Assembly (NCBI GenBank): GCA_029946045.1
Contig: JAQSDS010000454.1
Span: 1 to 11,523, forward strand
Direction: 5' to 3'
DNA: 11,523 bases
From: Rhodoferax sp.
Lineage (GTDB): Bacteria; Pseudomonadota; Gammaproteobacteria; Burkholderiales; Burkholderiaceae_C
Below the pieces are notes generated by a model. It did not search any database. It was given only the letters and a program-made list of their open reading frames with translations, and was not told where the DNA came from. The position numbers and the translations under genes were made by a program. Numbering within the stretch: the stretch's first letter is position 1; each line of letters begins with the position of its first letter. Positions 1-7,362 of this stretch are shown here, one piece after another.

Positions 1-744
1 ACGCCCGGCATGGTAAAAAACACCTACGGCACGGGCTGCTTCATGCTGATGCACACCGGCCACCACTTCCAAACCTCTGACAACGGCCTGATCACCACCA
101 GCGCAGCACAAACGACTAAACAACCCGAATTCGCCATGGAAGGCAGTGTGTTTGTGGGCGGTGCTGTGGTGCAGTGGTTGCGCGACGGTCTGAAAGCCAT
201 CCCCAACAGCGCCGCCGTGCAGGCACTGGCCGAGAGCGTGCCTGACGCCGGTGGTGTGATGGTGGTACCGGCCTTTACCGGACTGGGCGCGCCCTACTGG
301 AAGCCGGACGCGCGCGGCTCCATCACGGGTTTGAGCCGCGGCAGCACACTGGCGCACATCGCCCGCGCCGCACTGGAGAGTATTGGCTTTCAAAGTGCGG
401 CCCTGCTGCAAGCCATGAGTCGCGATGCGGTGCAGGCAGGTGGCTTGGCCGTAGCAGAGTTGCGCGTTGATGGTGGCGCCTGCGTCAACAATTTGCTGAT
501 GCAATTCCAGGCAGATTTACTCGGTATCCCGGTGCTTCGCCCGGCAGTGATTGAAACCACCGCGCTTGGCGCAGCTTACCTGGCAGGTCTTTCGTCCGGC
601 GTATTTCAGGATACCGATGAACTCAGCAGTCTGTGGCAAGCCGAACGTCGCTTCGAGCCGACCCTGGCCCCCGGTCGCGCTGCGGAACTGATGGCGCGAT
701 GGGAACATGCGGTACGGCAAACCGTACTGTTTCCCCAGCAATGA
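1..744 (+). CDS. glpK: Glycerol kinase, C-terminal half (5' end outside window)
   Basis: Glycerol kinase phosphorylates glycerol with ATP to sn-glycerol-3-phosphate in the cytoplasm. The reading frame is open from base 1, so the gene starts upstream. About 247 codons are visible, against roughly 500 residues for the family, so this is the C-terminal half. Family hallmarks seen in order are [16 protein letters not shown] near the left edge, [28 protein letters not shown], the FGGY-kinase signature region [20 protein letters not shown], and [11 protein letters not shown] near the end. It ends at TGA 742-744. The catalytic base and the N-terminal ATPase-fold half cannot be checked. proC follows 77 bp downstream on the same strand with no functional link that I know of. 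A 9-bp-stem hairpin lies inside the last codons and may attenuate read-through. The family call is very secure. Confidence 0.95.
   Translation, partial: TPGMVKNTYGTGCFMLMHTGHHFQTSDNGLITTSAAQTTKQPEFAMEGSVFVGGAVVQWLRDGLKAIPNSAAVQALAESVPDAGGVMVVPAFTGLGAPYWKPDARGSITGLSRGSTLAHIARAALESIGFQSAALLQAMSRDAVQAGGLAVAELRVDGGACVNNLLMQFQADLLGIPVLRPAVIETTALGAAYLAGLSSGVFQDTDELSSLWQAERRFEPTLAPGRAAELMARWEHAVRQTVLFPQQ
709..732 (+). terminator. Stem-loop at the 3' end of glpK, possible weak terminator
   Basis: Bases 712-717 (GTACGG) pair perfectly with 722-727 (CCGTAC) around a CAAA tetraloop. The stem extends by G-U, C-G and G-U pairs at 711/728, 710/729 and 709/730. Only a short T-rich tail (TGTTT) follows before a run of C, so it is a poor match to an intrinsic terminator. 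It sits within the last glpK codons. It may instead be an mRNA 3'-end stabiliser or a chance palindrome. Confidence 0.3.
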
Positions 745-821
745 ATGCCACATGTCTTCACATTTGATTAGACTCAAGCTTTTCAACAACATTGGCGCAG
801 ATTCATACCTGTACACCCTTC

Positions 822-1637
822 ATGAGCAAACGTATCGCATTCATCGGCGGCGGCAACATGGCCAGCGCCATCATCAGTGGCTTGATCAAACAGGGGCTCC
901 CAGCCGAGCTGATTGACGTGGTTGAGCCTTTTGCCGAGGCACGCGACAAGCTGCAAGCCAGCTTTGGCATCAACGCCCACCCCGAAGCCGGCGCTTTTCT
1001 GATGGATGCCGCACTGGTGGTATGGGCTGTCAAGCCGCAAACCTTCAAGGAGGCCGCGCTGGCCGTCGCTCCGCATGTCCTGGGTCGAGTGCACTTGAGC
1101 GTAGCGGCTGGCATCCGCAGTGACAGCATCGCCGCTTGGCTGGGCAGCGAGCGCATCGTCCGCGCCATGCCCAATACCCCAGCGCTGATTGGCCAGGGCA
1201 TCGCCGGTCTGTTTGCCCGCGCCAGCGTCACAGCCAATGACAAAGCCTTTGTGGAACAAGTGATCGCAACCACGGGCGAATCGCTCTGGTTGGAGACCGA
1301 AGATCAGCTCGACGTGGTCACGGCCTTGTCAGGATCGGGGCCGGCCTACGTGTTTTACTTTATGGAAGCCATGACCATCGCTGGCACCGAAATGGGCTTG
1401 ACCCGCGAACAGGCACTGCAGCTGGCCCAGGCCACCTTTAGCGGCGCCAGCGCCTTGGCAAAAGCCTCAAACGAATCGCCCCAGGTGCTGCGTCAGCGCG
1501 TTACTTCCAAAGGCGGCACCACGTTTGCAGCCGTTTCCAGCATGGAAGACAACGACGTGCGGGCCCTCTTCATAGACGCCATGTATGCGGCGCGTGAGCG
1601 CGCCAAAGAGCTCGGCAACGAGTTTGGCGCAGAGTAA
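822..1637 (+). CDS. proC: Pyrroline-5-carboxylate reductase
   Basis: This enzyme reduces L-1-pyrroline-5-carboxylate to L-proline with NAD(P)H, the last step of proline synthesis in the cytoplasm. The 271-residue length is normal for the family. The Rossmann fold begins at residue 4 with IAFIGGGNMASAIISG, which contains the dinucleotide-binding glycines. VVWAVKPQ follows at about 66-73, then RAMPNTPALIGQGIAG at about 114-129. The C-terminal dimerisation/catalytic part has TALSGSGPAYVFYFMEAM (167-184) and the P5CR signature TSKGGTT (228-234). I chose ATG 822 because MSKRIAFIGGG is the usual N-terminus. An in-frame TTG at 792 would add ten residues with no family support. No clear ribosome binding site precedes 822. 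The gene ends 5 bp from the end of the convergent ubiA. Confidence 0.96.
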   Translation: MSKRIAFIGGGNMASAIISGLIKQGLPAELIDVVEPFAEARDKLQASFGINAHPEAGAFLMDAALVVWAVKPQTFKEAALAVAPHVLGRVHLSVAAGIRSDSIAAWLGSERIVRAMPNTPALIGQGIAGLFARASVTANDKAFVEQVIATTGESLWLETEDQLDVVTALSGSGPAYVFYFMEAMTIAGTEMGLTREQALQLAQATFSGASALAKASNESPQVLRQRVTSKGGTTFAAVSSMEDNDVRALFIDAMYAARERAKELGNEFGAE

Positions 1638-1642
1638 GCGAT

Positions 1643-2506
1643 TTAACGGAAAAAATCACTGGCGGCAATACCGGCAAAAACGGTAAAGCCCAGCCAGTGA
1701 TTCAGCCGGAAAGCCTTGAAACAACCGTCGCGTGTACGCAACCGGATCAAGGCGAAGTGCCATGCCACCTGAGCCAAAGCAAATGACATGGCCAGAAAAA
1801 ACAGCGGGCTTGACACCATCTGCCCCAGGCTCAATGTCCAGATCGTGATGAAGCCGAGATAACACAGCATGACCACAAGCACATCCCACTGCCCCAGTGT
1901 GATGGCCGATGTTTTGATGCCAATAAGTAGATCATCGTCCCGGTCCACCATGGCGTATTCAGTGTCATAGGCCAGTACCCAGCACAGGTTACCCAAGGCC
2001 AGCAGCCAGGCCAACGGCGGCAAGTCGCCGCGCACGGCTGCAAACGCCATAGGAATACCCATGCCAAAAGCCAGACCCAGCACCGCCTGCGGCATCGACA
2101 CATAGCGCTTGGCATAGGGGTAAGCCAAGGTTACCGCCAGCGCCGCGCCCGACAGGCCAATGGTGAGGGCATTGGTGCTGAGTACCAGCGCAAAGGCCAG
2201 CAAGGCCAACAGCGCACCCACCACCAACGCTTCCTTGACCGAAACCGCGCCGGTGGTGACCGGCCGTCCGGCTGTTCGTTTAACGTGTTTGTCAAACTCG
2301 CGGTCTGCCACATCATTGATACAGCAGCCTGCGCTGCGCATCAAAAACGTTCCCAGTACAAATACGCTGAGCAAATGCCAGCCCGGAAAGCCACCGGTCG
2401 CCACCCACAGGGCACCCAATGTGGGCCACAACAACAGCAGCCAACCGGCGGGCCGGTCCCAGCGGATCAAGGCCAGGTACAGATCGAGTTTCTTACGCCA
2501 GCGCAT
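1643..2506 (-). CDS. ubiA: 4-hydroxybenzoate polyprenyltransferase
   Basis: UbiA attaches the polyprenyl chain to 4-hydroxybenzoate, the membrane-committed step of ubiquinone synthesis. From ATG 2506 the protein is 287 residues, like the roughly 290 of the E. coli enzyme. It is strongly hydrophobic with several membrane segments. Both Asp-rich motifs that bind Mg-prenyl diphosphate are present: NDVADREFD at 64-72 and [12 protein letters not shown] at 181-192. The frame stays open upstream through an 8-bp tandem repeat, with in-frame ATGs at 2524, 2548, 2572 and 2581 (the longest giving 312 residues). Those extra residues are only repeat-encoded MERWKDGK units. I chose 2506 because [19 protein letters not shown] resembles family N-termini. 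A GGAA at the last repeat unit sits 4-5 nt upstream and can serve as ribosome binding site. It lies 83 bp downstream of oxyR on the same strand, so co-transcription is likely. Confidence 0.95.
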   Translation of the reverse strand: MRWRKKLDLYLALIRWDRPAGWLLLLWPTLGALWVATGGFPGWHLLSVFVLGTFLMRSAGCCINDVADREFDKHVKRTAGRPVTTGAVSVKEALVVGALLALLAFALVLSTNALTIGLSGAALAVTLAYPYAKRYVSMPQAVLGLAFGMGIPMAFAAVRGDLPPLAWLLALGNLCWVLAYDTEYAMVDRDDDLLIGIKTSAITLGQWDVLVVMLCYLGFITIWTLSLGQMVSSPLFFLAMSFALAQVAWHFALIRLRTRDGCFKAFRLNHWLGFTVFAGIAASDFFR

Positions 2507-2510
2507 CGTG

Positions 2511-2573
2511 TTCCATCTTTCCATCTTTCCATCTTTCCATCTTTCCATCTTTCCATCTTTCCATCTTTCCATT
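2511..2573. repeat. 8-bp tandem repeat (CCATCTTT, seven full copies) at the ubiA start
   Basis: Seven perfect head-to-tail copies of CCATCTTT occupy 2513-2568, flanked by TT at 2511 and a partial copy (CCATTTC) to about 2573. Read on the minus strand each unit is AAAGATGG. The array is transcribed between oxyR (stop at 2590) and ubiA (ATG 2506), and every unit carries an ATG preceded by a purine-rich GGAAAG. Because 8 is not a multiple of 3, successive ATGs fall in all three frames, and every frame is open and encodes the peptide unit MERWKDGK. Perfect short-unit arrays like this are prone to slipped-strand length change. Confidence 0.95.
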
Positions 2574-2589
2574 TCTACCATTCTGGCCT

Positions 2590-3537
2590 TCAGGACAGGC
2601 GCCGTACACCCGGCAACTCACAAGCATAGATGGCGTTACGCAGGGCGGCAATGGCCTCGTAGCGGGTAAAGCTGCGCCGCCATACCAGCACCACCCTGCG
2701 CATGGGCGGGTCGCCTGCAAAGGGCAGGTATTTCACATAAGCGTCTTCATGGCGCCGGGCTTTGGCCGCCAGCGCTTCCTTGGGCACGCTGAGACGCGGC
2801 ACCAGCGTAACCCCCATGCCAGCGGCCACCATGTGCTTGATGGTTTCCAGTGACGAGCCCTCGAAGCTCCTGCGAATGCCCTCAGTATTGCTGGAAAACC
2901 GGGCAAACTCGGGACAGACTTCGAGCACATGGTCGCGAAAACAGTGGCCACTGCCGAGCAACAGCATGGTCTCGTTCTTCATCTCATCACTGGTCACCGC
3001 CTCTTTGGTGGCAAGCCGGTGATTGGCTGGCACGGCTGCCATGAAAGGCTCATCGTAAAGGGGTGCAACCGCCAGCCCGGCGTCCGGAAATGGTTCTGCC
3101 AGAATGGCGCAGTCAATTTCACCGGTGCGCAGCATTTCAAGCAACTTCACGGTGAAGTTTTCTTGCAGCATCAAAGGCATTTGTGGTGTTTTGGCAATCA
3201 TCTGGCGCACCAGGTCAGGCAACAAATACGGGCCAATCGTGTAAATGATGCCCAAAGCCAGCGACCCACCCAAAGGATCCTTGCCGCGCTTGGCAATTTC
3301 CTTGATGGCCGCGGCCTGCTCCAACACACTTTGCGCCTGGCGCACAATTTCTTCGCCCAACGGCGTCACGGTGACCTCGTTGGCACTGCGCTCAAACAGC
3401 TTGACGTCCAACTCTTCTTCGAGCTTTTTTACAGCCACCGACAAGGTAGGCTGCGACACATAACATGCCTCGGCAGCCTTGCCAAAATGCCGTTCGCGCG
3501 CAACGGCCACAATGTATTTGAGTTCAGTCAAGGTCAT
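2590..3537 (-). CDS. oxyR: OxyR, hydrogen peroxide-sensing LysR-type regulator
   Basis: This LysR-family transcription factor is activated by peroxide through a disulfide and controls antioxidant genes. The protein has 315 residues (E. coli OxyR has 305). Residues 1-60 form the winged helix-turn-helix, with [24 protein letters not shown] matching the LysR recognition helix region. The regulatory domain contains [12 protein letters not shown], placing cysteines at 199 and 208. These are the same numbers and spacing as the redox pair of E. coli OxyR, which is what separates OxyR from other LysR proteins here. Other family stretches are [15 protein letters not shown] (96-110) and [15 protein letters not shown] 3537 gives the expected [13 protein letters not shown] start. 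The DUF2007 gene ends 30 bp upstream on the same strand and ubiA follows downstream, suggesting one transcript. No OxyR operator could be recognised with confidence. Confidence 0.95.
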   Translation of the reverse strand: MTLTELKYIVAVARERHFGKAAEACYVSQPTLSVAVKKLEEELDVKLFERSANEVTVTPLGEEIVRQAQSVLEQAAAIKEIAKRGKDPLGGSLALGIIYTIGPYLLPDLVRQMIAKTPQMPLMLQENFTVKLLEMLRTGEIDCAILAEPFPDAGLAVAPLYDEPFMAAVPANHRLATKEAVTSDEMKNETMLLLGSGHCFRDHVLEVCPEFARFSSNTEGIRRSFEGSSLETIKHMVAAGMGVTLVPRLSVPKEALAAKARRHEDAYVKYLPFAGDPPMRRVVLVWRRSFTRYEAIAALRNAIYACELPGVRRLS

Positions 3538-3567
3538 GATGCTATTTTCGCTCAGACTGCGTCCGGG

Positions 3568-3870
3568 TCAGCCAGGCATCCAGGCACCACAGGACCAGCA
3601 CTGCTCAAAGCCGCCTTCAACCAGTTCGCCACAGGCACAATGCCAGCGCCGTTGCGGCACATGCTGCAATGAATACAAGAGCTCGCGTGCCCGCGTCTCT
3701 TGCGCGGCCTCTTGAATCCACACCTCGGGCAAACACTGATCTGGCGGCAATTCTCCGGCCACACCGCTCAGAAATTGACGTTGCACACTGGCGTGAATGC
3801 CCTCGAGCTTGAGCGCATCGGTCCACAGTGTTGCCAAGAAAAGATTGGGAGCCTGGGTTAGTTTGGGCAT
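3568..3870 (-). CDS. Small DUF2007-type protein with C-terminal zinc ribbon
   Basis: This is a 100-residue cytoplasmic protein of unknown function. Residues about 6-66 look like the DUF2007 fold (a putative signal-transducing, PII-like domain): APNLFLATLWTDALKLEGI, then the typical SGVAGELPP turn, then EVWI and an ARELL helix. Residues 76-95 form a likely zinc ribbon with C78, C80, C91 and C94 (HCAC...CWSC); H77 could substitute as a ligand because the first pair is CxC rather than CxxC. It ends with TGA 3568-3570, 30 bp before oxyR on the same strand. It is therefore probably the first gene of a DUF2007-oxyR-ubiA transcript. A TATGCT hexamer on the minus strand (3884-3879) lies 8 nt before the ATG and could be a -10 box. 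The family call is by sequence resemblance and the function is not known. Confidence 0.8.
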   Translation of the reverse strand: MPKLTQAPNLFLATLWTDALKLEGIHASVQRQFLSGVAGELPPDQCLPEVWIQEAAQETRARELLYSLQHVPQRRWHCACGELVEGGFEQCWSCGAWMPG

Positions 3871-3878
3871 AAGGGAAC

Positions 3879-3884
3879 AGCATA
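3879..3884 (-). promoter_or_regulatory. Possible -10 box for the DUF2007-oxyR-ubiA run
   Basis: On the minus strand TATGCT matches the TAnnnT core of a sigma-70 -10 element. It lies 8 nt before the ATG at 3870, which would put transcription start about 1-2 nt before the start codon. No convincing -35 hexamer is seen 16-18 nt further upstream. It lies in the 98-bp region shared with the divergent CBS-domain gene. Confidence 0.25.
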
Positions 3885-3956
3885 CGCGGCTTTGGCTTTG
3901 ATCTTGAAGTTGATTTACCGCAATGAAATCATGAGAAGTAAGGCTAGCATGTGCGA

Positions 3957-3962
3957 AAGAGG
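3957..3962 (+). promoter_or_regulatory. Ribosome binding site deciding the CBS-protein start
   Basis: AAGAGG ends six bases before ATG 3969 and is the best Shine-Dalgarno match I noticed in the window. It fixes the start of the CBS-domain gene at 3969 rather than at the in-frame GTG at 3951, which would place this site inside the coding sequence. Confidence 0.7.
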
Positions 3963-3968
3963 TTCACC

Positions 3969-4391
3969 ATGTTCGATTTGCCCATTAAAAGCGTGATGGA
4001 TCGCGAGAAATTTATCGCGATCGCACCGGAACAAACTGTCAGCCAGGCGGCTCGCCTGATGGCCACCCAGAATGTGGGCGCTGTCATGGTGGTCGAACGC
4101 GATCAATTGATCGGTATTTTTACCGAGCGGGATGTCGTGTTTCGCGTTGTCGCGCTTGGACACGACCCGAAAGAAACCCACTTACGGGCCGTCATGACAA
4201 CCAACCCAAAAACACTTGGGCCTACCCAATCCTACGGACACGCGCTGGTGATCATGCAGGAAAACGGTTTTCGGCATGTTCCGGTGGTGGATGAGGGCCG
4301 ACCCATTGGTATTATTTCATCGCGCAATGCCATGGACCCCGACTTGGAAGAGTTTGTTGCGGACCAACGCCGACGCGAACACTATCGCTAA
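3969..4391 (+). CDS. Stand-alone protein with a pair of CBS domains
   Basis: This is a 140-residue cytoplasmic protein consisting almost entirely of two CBS domains (a Bateman module). The first spans roughly residues 3-62 (PIKSVMDREKFIAIAPEQTV ... GAVMVVERDQLIGIFTERD) and the second roughly 70-124 (LRAVMTTNPKTLGPTQS ... FRHVPVVDEGRPIGIISSRN). Each has the GxxxVV-DxxxxGIxxxRD pattern that usually binds adenosine nucleotides at the ribose/phosphate edge. No catalytic domain is attached, so it is probably a ligand-sensing or partner-regulating protein, with the target unknown. A charged tail (DQRRREHYR) ends the protein. The gene is divergent from the DUF2007-oxyR run and ends only 4 bp from the end of the convergent recG. 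The start at 3969 is supported by a good ribosome binding site. Confidence 0.9.
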   Translation: MFDLPIKSVMDREKFIAIAPEQTVSQAARLMATQNVGAVMVVERDQLIGIFTERDVVFRVVALGHDPKETHLRAVMTTNPKTLGPTQSYGHALVIMQENGFRHVPVVDEGRPIGIISSRNAMDPDLEEFVADQRRREHYR

Positions 4392-4395
4392 TCCA

Positions 4396-6468
4396 TCACG
4401 CGTTCAGGTACCCGATCTTGCTACCGAGCCAGCGCTGCACATGCTGTTCTGCCAGATCTGGCTGCTGATCCAGCAGCACCGGGGCGGTGCGGCGGGCCCA
4501 ATCCAATAGTGGCGCGTCTGCAAGCACATCGGCAAAACGCAGCATGGCATCACCCGACTGCCGCGCGCCCATGAATTCACCGGGTCCGCGAATGTCGAGG
4601 TCACGCCGGGCGATTTCAAAGCCGTCATTGGTTTGCGCCATGGCCTTCAGTCGCTCGCGCGCGGTCTCGCCCAAACGGGGCGCGTCTCCGGTTGAATACA
4701 ACAACACACAGGCCGAGGCAGCGGCACCACGCCCGACCCGACCCCTGAGTTGGTGCAACTGGCTCAGGCCAAAACGTTCAGCGTGCTCAATCACCATCAA
4801 GGAGGCATTGGGCACATCCACGCCGACTTCAATCACGGTGGTACTCACCAGCACGCCCATCTGACCGGCCACAAACAGGTTCATCACCGCTTTTTTCTCT
4901 GCTGCTGGCATACGCGAGTGGAGCAAGCCCACCATCACCCCTGGCAAAGCGGCACTCAGCTGGGCATGTGTTTCAGTCGCATTGGTAAGGTCCAGCACTT
5001 CGCTTTCTTGAATCAGCGGGCAAACCCAGTAAATTTGCCGTCCCTGCGCCAATTGGTCGCTGATGCGGGAAATCACCTCATCGCGCCGCGCGTCATGGAT
5101 CACCTTGGTGACGATGGGCGTCCGCCCTGGCGGCAGCTCGTCGATGGTGGAGACGTCCAGGTCGGCGTAGTAGCTCATCGCCAGCGTACGCGGAATGGGT
5201 GTCGCCGTCATCATCAGCAGGTGCGGCTCCAGCTCCGGACTCGCCAACTTTTCGCGCAAGGCCAGTCGCTGCGCCACGCCAAATCGGTGCTGCTCATCAA
5301 TGATGGCCAGCGCCAGCTTGTGAAACTGCACCTTGTCCTGGATCAGCGCATGGGTGCCTACCACCAACGCAGCCTGGCCGCTGGCAATCAGCGCCAGCAT
5401 GTCGCGTCGTTCCTTGGCTTTATGGCTTCCCGTCAGCCAGGCCACGGTCACACCCAAGGGCTGCAGCCAAGCCACCAGCTTGGCAAAGTGCTGGGTGGTC
5501 AGAATCTCAGTGGGCGCCATCAGTGCGCATTGCCAGCCGGCATCCATGCACTGCGCAGCGGCCAGTGCTGCCACCACGGTTTTGCCAGCACCCACATCAC
5601 CTTGCAGCAAGCGATGCATGGGCACGGCGCGGGCGATGTCCTGGTTGATTTCTGCCACCACGCGCTGCTGTGCGCCCGTGAGTTGAAATGGCAATGTCGC
5701 CAACAGTCGCGCAAACAGACTCTCAGAGTCAGTCGCCGTCAGCACCGGCGCGCGCAGACCGGCGCGGGCACGGCGTGCCTGTAGTTGCGAAACTTGCTGA
5801 GCCAGCAACTCCTCGGCCTTGAGCCGTTGCCAGGTCGGGTGACTGTGATCCTGCAGCGTGTCGAGCGACACATCAGCCGTGGGATGGTGCAAAAACGAGA
5901 GTGACTGACGAAGATTCCAGGCAGGATCCAAGCCAATTTCTTGCAGGTACTTTGCAGGCACGGTATCAGACAGCTCTGCGCGTGCCAGACCGGCCTGCAC
6001 TGCCCGGCGCAAATACGACTGAGGCAAACCCGCCACGGTCGAGTACACCGGCGTCAGGGCCGTAGCCAGTTCGCCGCCGGCGGCTTTCACCACCGGATGC
6101 ATCATGGTCAGCCCAGCGAAACCACCACGTATTTCGCCACGCACCCGAATCAGATTCCCGACTGCGAGGGATTTTTGCTGAGATGGATAAAAGCTAAAAA
6201 AGCGCAACAGACAGGTGCCTGAGCCGTCATCCAGAGTGACCAACAATTGCCTGTGACCACTGAGCCTCACCTCGGCATGGGTCACCCTGCCCTCCACCTG
6301 CGCCACATCGCCTTCGCGCAAGTCACGCAATTTGACCAACCGTGTTTCGTCTTCATAACGTAGCGGCAAATGCAGCGCCAGGTCGATCGGCCGCACCAGA
6401 CCGAGCTTACGCAAGGCTTTTTGTGGGCCTGTCAGAGGCTTGACAGTTGGGGGTAGAGTCGGCGACAT
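4396..6468 (-). CDS. recG: ATP-dependent DNA helicase RecG
   Basis: RecG is a branched-DNA motor that remodels stalled replication forks and Holliday junctions. From ATG 6468 the protein has 690 residues (E. coli 693). The N-terminal wedge/OB part covers roughly 40-130. Helicase motifs follow: Walker A GDVGAGKT (290-297), APTEIL (318-323), DEQHRFGV (391-398), TATPIPRT (421-428), then in the second lobe HSRMP (517-521), STTVIEVGVDVP (542-553) and QLRGRVGRG (573-581). The C-terminal DLDIRGPGEFMGARQSG (623-639) is typical of RecG. A start at ATG 6483 (695 residues) is almost as plausible. The frame is open back to 6669, but that extension overlaps the divergent permease gene and is low-complexity, so I reject it. 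No strong ribosome binding site is visible for either start. recG next to oxyR is a known arrangement, for example in Pseudomonas; here a CBS gene and a DUF2007 gene lie between them. Confidence 0.96.
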   Translation of the reverse strand: MSPTLPPTVKPLTGPQKALRKLGLVRPIDLALHLPLRYEDETRLVKLRDLREGDVAQVEGRVTHAEVRLSGHRQLLVTLDDGSGTCLLRFFSFYPSQQKSLAVGNLIRVRGEIRGGFAGLTMMHPVVKAAGGELATALTPVYSTVAGLPQSYLRRAVQAGLARAELSDTVPAKYLQEIGLDPAWNLRQSLSFLHHPTADVSLDTLQDHSHPTWQRLKAEELLAQQVSQLQARRARAGLRAPVLTATDSESLFARLLATLPFQLTGAQQRVVAEINQDIARAVPMHRLLQGDVGAGKTVVAALAAAQCMDAGWQCALMAPTEILTTQHFAKLVAWLQPLGVTVAWLTGSHKAKERRDMLALIASGQAALVVGTHALIQDKVQFHKLALAIIDEQHRFGVAQRLALREKLASPELEPHLLMMTATPIPRTLAMSYYADLDVSTIDELPPGRTPIVTKVIHDARRDEVISRISDQLAQGRQIYWVCPLIQESEVLDLTNATETHAQLSAALPGVMVGLLHSRMPAAEKKAVMNLFVAGQMGVLVSTTVIEVGVDVPNASLMVIEHAERFGLSQLHQLRGRVGRGAAASACVLLYSTGDAPRLGETARERLKAMAQTNDGFEIARRDLDIRGPGEFMGARQSGDAMLRFADVLADAPLLDWARRTAPVLLDQQPDLAEQHVQRWLGSKIGYLNA

Positions 6469-6511
6469 AAGGCAATTTTGCATGCAATCAGGAAGAGGAT
6501 CCCCCCAAGAC

Positions 6512-6533
6512 TTGAAGGAATTGAAGGAATTGA
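6512..6533. repeat. Short 9-bp tandem repeat (TTGAAGGAA) between recG and the permease
   Basis: TTGAAGGAA occurs twice head to tail (6512-6520 and 6521-6529), followed by a further TTGA. It lies in the short divergent region between the recG start and the permease start, where both promoters must sit. It might be a small regulator-binding repeat or chance; only two copies are present. Confidence 0.5.
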
Positions 6534-6539
6534 TTTCAT

Positions 6540-6545
6540 TATGAT
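6540..6545 (+). promoter_or_regulatory. Possible -10 box 6 nt before the permease ATG
   Basis: TATGAT differs from the sigma-70 -10 consensus at one base and ends exactly six bases before ATG 6552. That would make the start codon the first transcribed bases, a leaderless mRNA. This agrees with the lack of a ribosome binding site before 6552. No good -35 element is found at 16-18 bp spacing. Confidence 0.35.
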
Positions 6546-6551
6546 CAGGCC

Positions 6552-7346
6552 ATGCCTGCCTATCCTGCCTTTCCTGACCGCCAATCCACTTGGGTGCAGG
6601 CGCTAATGCACCATGTGCGCAGCTGGTGGCACATGCTGCATGTGGGCTCAGTGGTGTTGGTACTGGCACTCACTCCAGCCAGCTACACGCCGGTGTTTCG
6701 CCAGCGTGCCGCACAACACATCTACGCCAGCACCTGGCAGGTCATGCCTTGGTTTACCGCGCTGTTCGCCCTGCTGAGCCTGGTGTTGATCCGTATTGTG
6801 GTGGTCACGGCCCTCAGTTATGGCCTGTCGCAATATGCCTTGCAGATGGTAGTGCGGGTGCTGGTGCTGGAACTCATTCCCCTATCGGCCGCCCTGTTTG
6901 TGGCCTTGCGGGCGGGTCTGGCCTTCAATGCCGGCGCAGCAGTCATGGCAGCCAAGCCAGCCGCGATGCACAAGGCGCTCGACCTTGATCACTTGCGCGA
7001 CCATTTGACACCGCGCGTGCTGGCCGATGCTTTTGCGGTGCTGGCGCTGGCCATGCTCAGCAGCGTGGTGATTCTGGTGCTGACCTACCTCACGGTTTAT
7101 GGCCTGTCGCCCTGGGGCTTGCCAGGTTTTACACGGACTGTAGGTCAGGTGTTCGACCTGCCCGTGAGCCTGGGCTTTGGTCTGAAAACCCTGTTTTTCA
7201 GTCTGGCGGTCGCCGTGGTGCCCATGGCCGCCAGCCTGGAGGCCGCACAACAGCGTGTCACAGACACCATCCAGCCCGGTGCCGTGCGACTGTTCCTGGT
7301 CCTATTTTTGCTGGAAGCGATATCGCTCATTGTTAAATACGCCTGA
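6552..7346 (+). CDS. Divergent MlaE-family (DUF140-like) ABC permease
   Basis: This is an inner-membrane protein of 264 residues with about five or six hydrophobic segments (roughly 32-42, 66-90, 98-122, 156-185 and 205-226, and near 247-260). It resembles MlaE, the permease of lipid-trafficking ABC systems. VLVLELIPLSAALFVALRAG (104-122) aligns with the MlaE stretch around RELGPVxxALLxAGRxG. TPRVLADAFAVL (153-164) aligns with the later PRxxA segment, and the FDLPVSLGFGLKTLFFS helix is also MlaE-like. The cytoplasmic loop that in MlaE carries a conserved TEQ before xxxEVM is here AAKPAAMHKALDLD (133-146), so the presumed ATPase-coupling motif is missing. ATG 6552 lacks a ribosome binding site. 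The gene ends with tandem stops TGATGA and is followed 13 bp later by the MCE gene. The family call rests on pattern similarity, not on a search. Confidence 0.78.
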   Translation: MPAYPAFPDRQSTWVQALMHHVRSWWHMLHVGSVVLVLALTPASYTPVFRQRAAQHIYASTWQVMPWFTALFALLSLVLIRIVVVTALSYGLSQYALQMVVRVLVLELIPLSAALFVALRAGLAFNAGAAVMAAKPAAMHKALDLDHLRDHLTPRVLADAFAVLALAMLSSVVILVLTYLTVYGLSPWGLPGFTRTVGQVFDLPVSLGFGLKTLFFSLAVAVVPMAASLEAAQQRVTDTIQPGAVRLFLVLFLLEAISLIVKYA

Positions 7347-7362
7347 TGATTCGAAACCGCCC

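Noticed and set aside
792..821. TTG start of proC at 792
   Set aside because: It adds ten residues before the canonical MSKRIAFIGGG start and has no better ribosome binding site.
2507..2581. ubiA extension starting at 2581 with MERWKDGK repeats
   Set aside because: The extra residues are only the translated 8-bp array; family N-termini align from ATG 2506. It remains possible that some translation starts in the array.
2929..3672. Long plus-strand open frame opposite oxyR and the DUF2007 gene
   Set aside because: It spans two well-supported genes on the other strand and has shadow-like composition.
3871..3968. OxyR operator in the DUF2007/CBS divergent region
   Set aside because: No spaced ATAG/CTAT repeats matching the known OxyR pattern could be found by eye.
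4750..5784. Long plus-strand open frame opposite recG
   Set aside because: His/Gln-rich translation typical of an antisense shadow, with no family resemblance; recG on the other strand explains the coding signal.
6469..6669. N-terminal extension of recG to 757 residues
   Set aside because: It overlaps the divergent permease start, encodes low-complexity sequence including the 9-bp repeat (NSFNSFK), and RecG proteins are normally about 690 residues.
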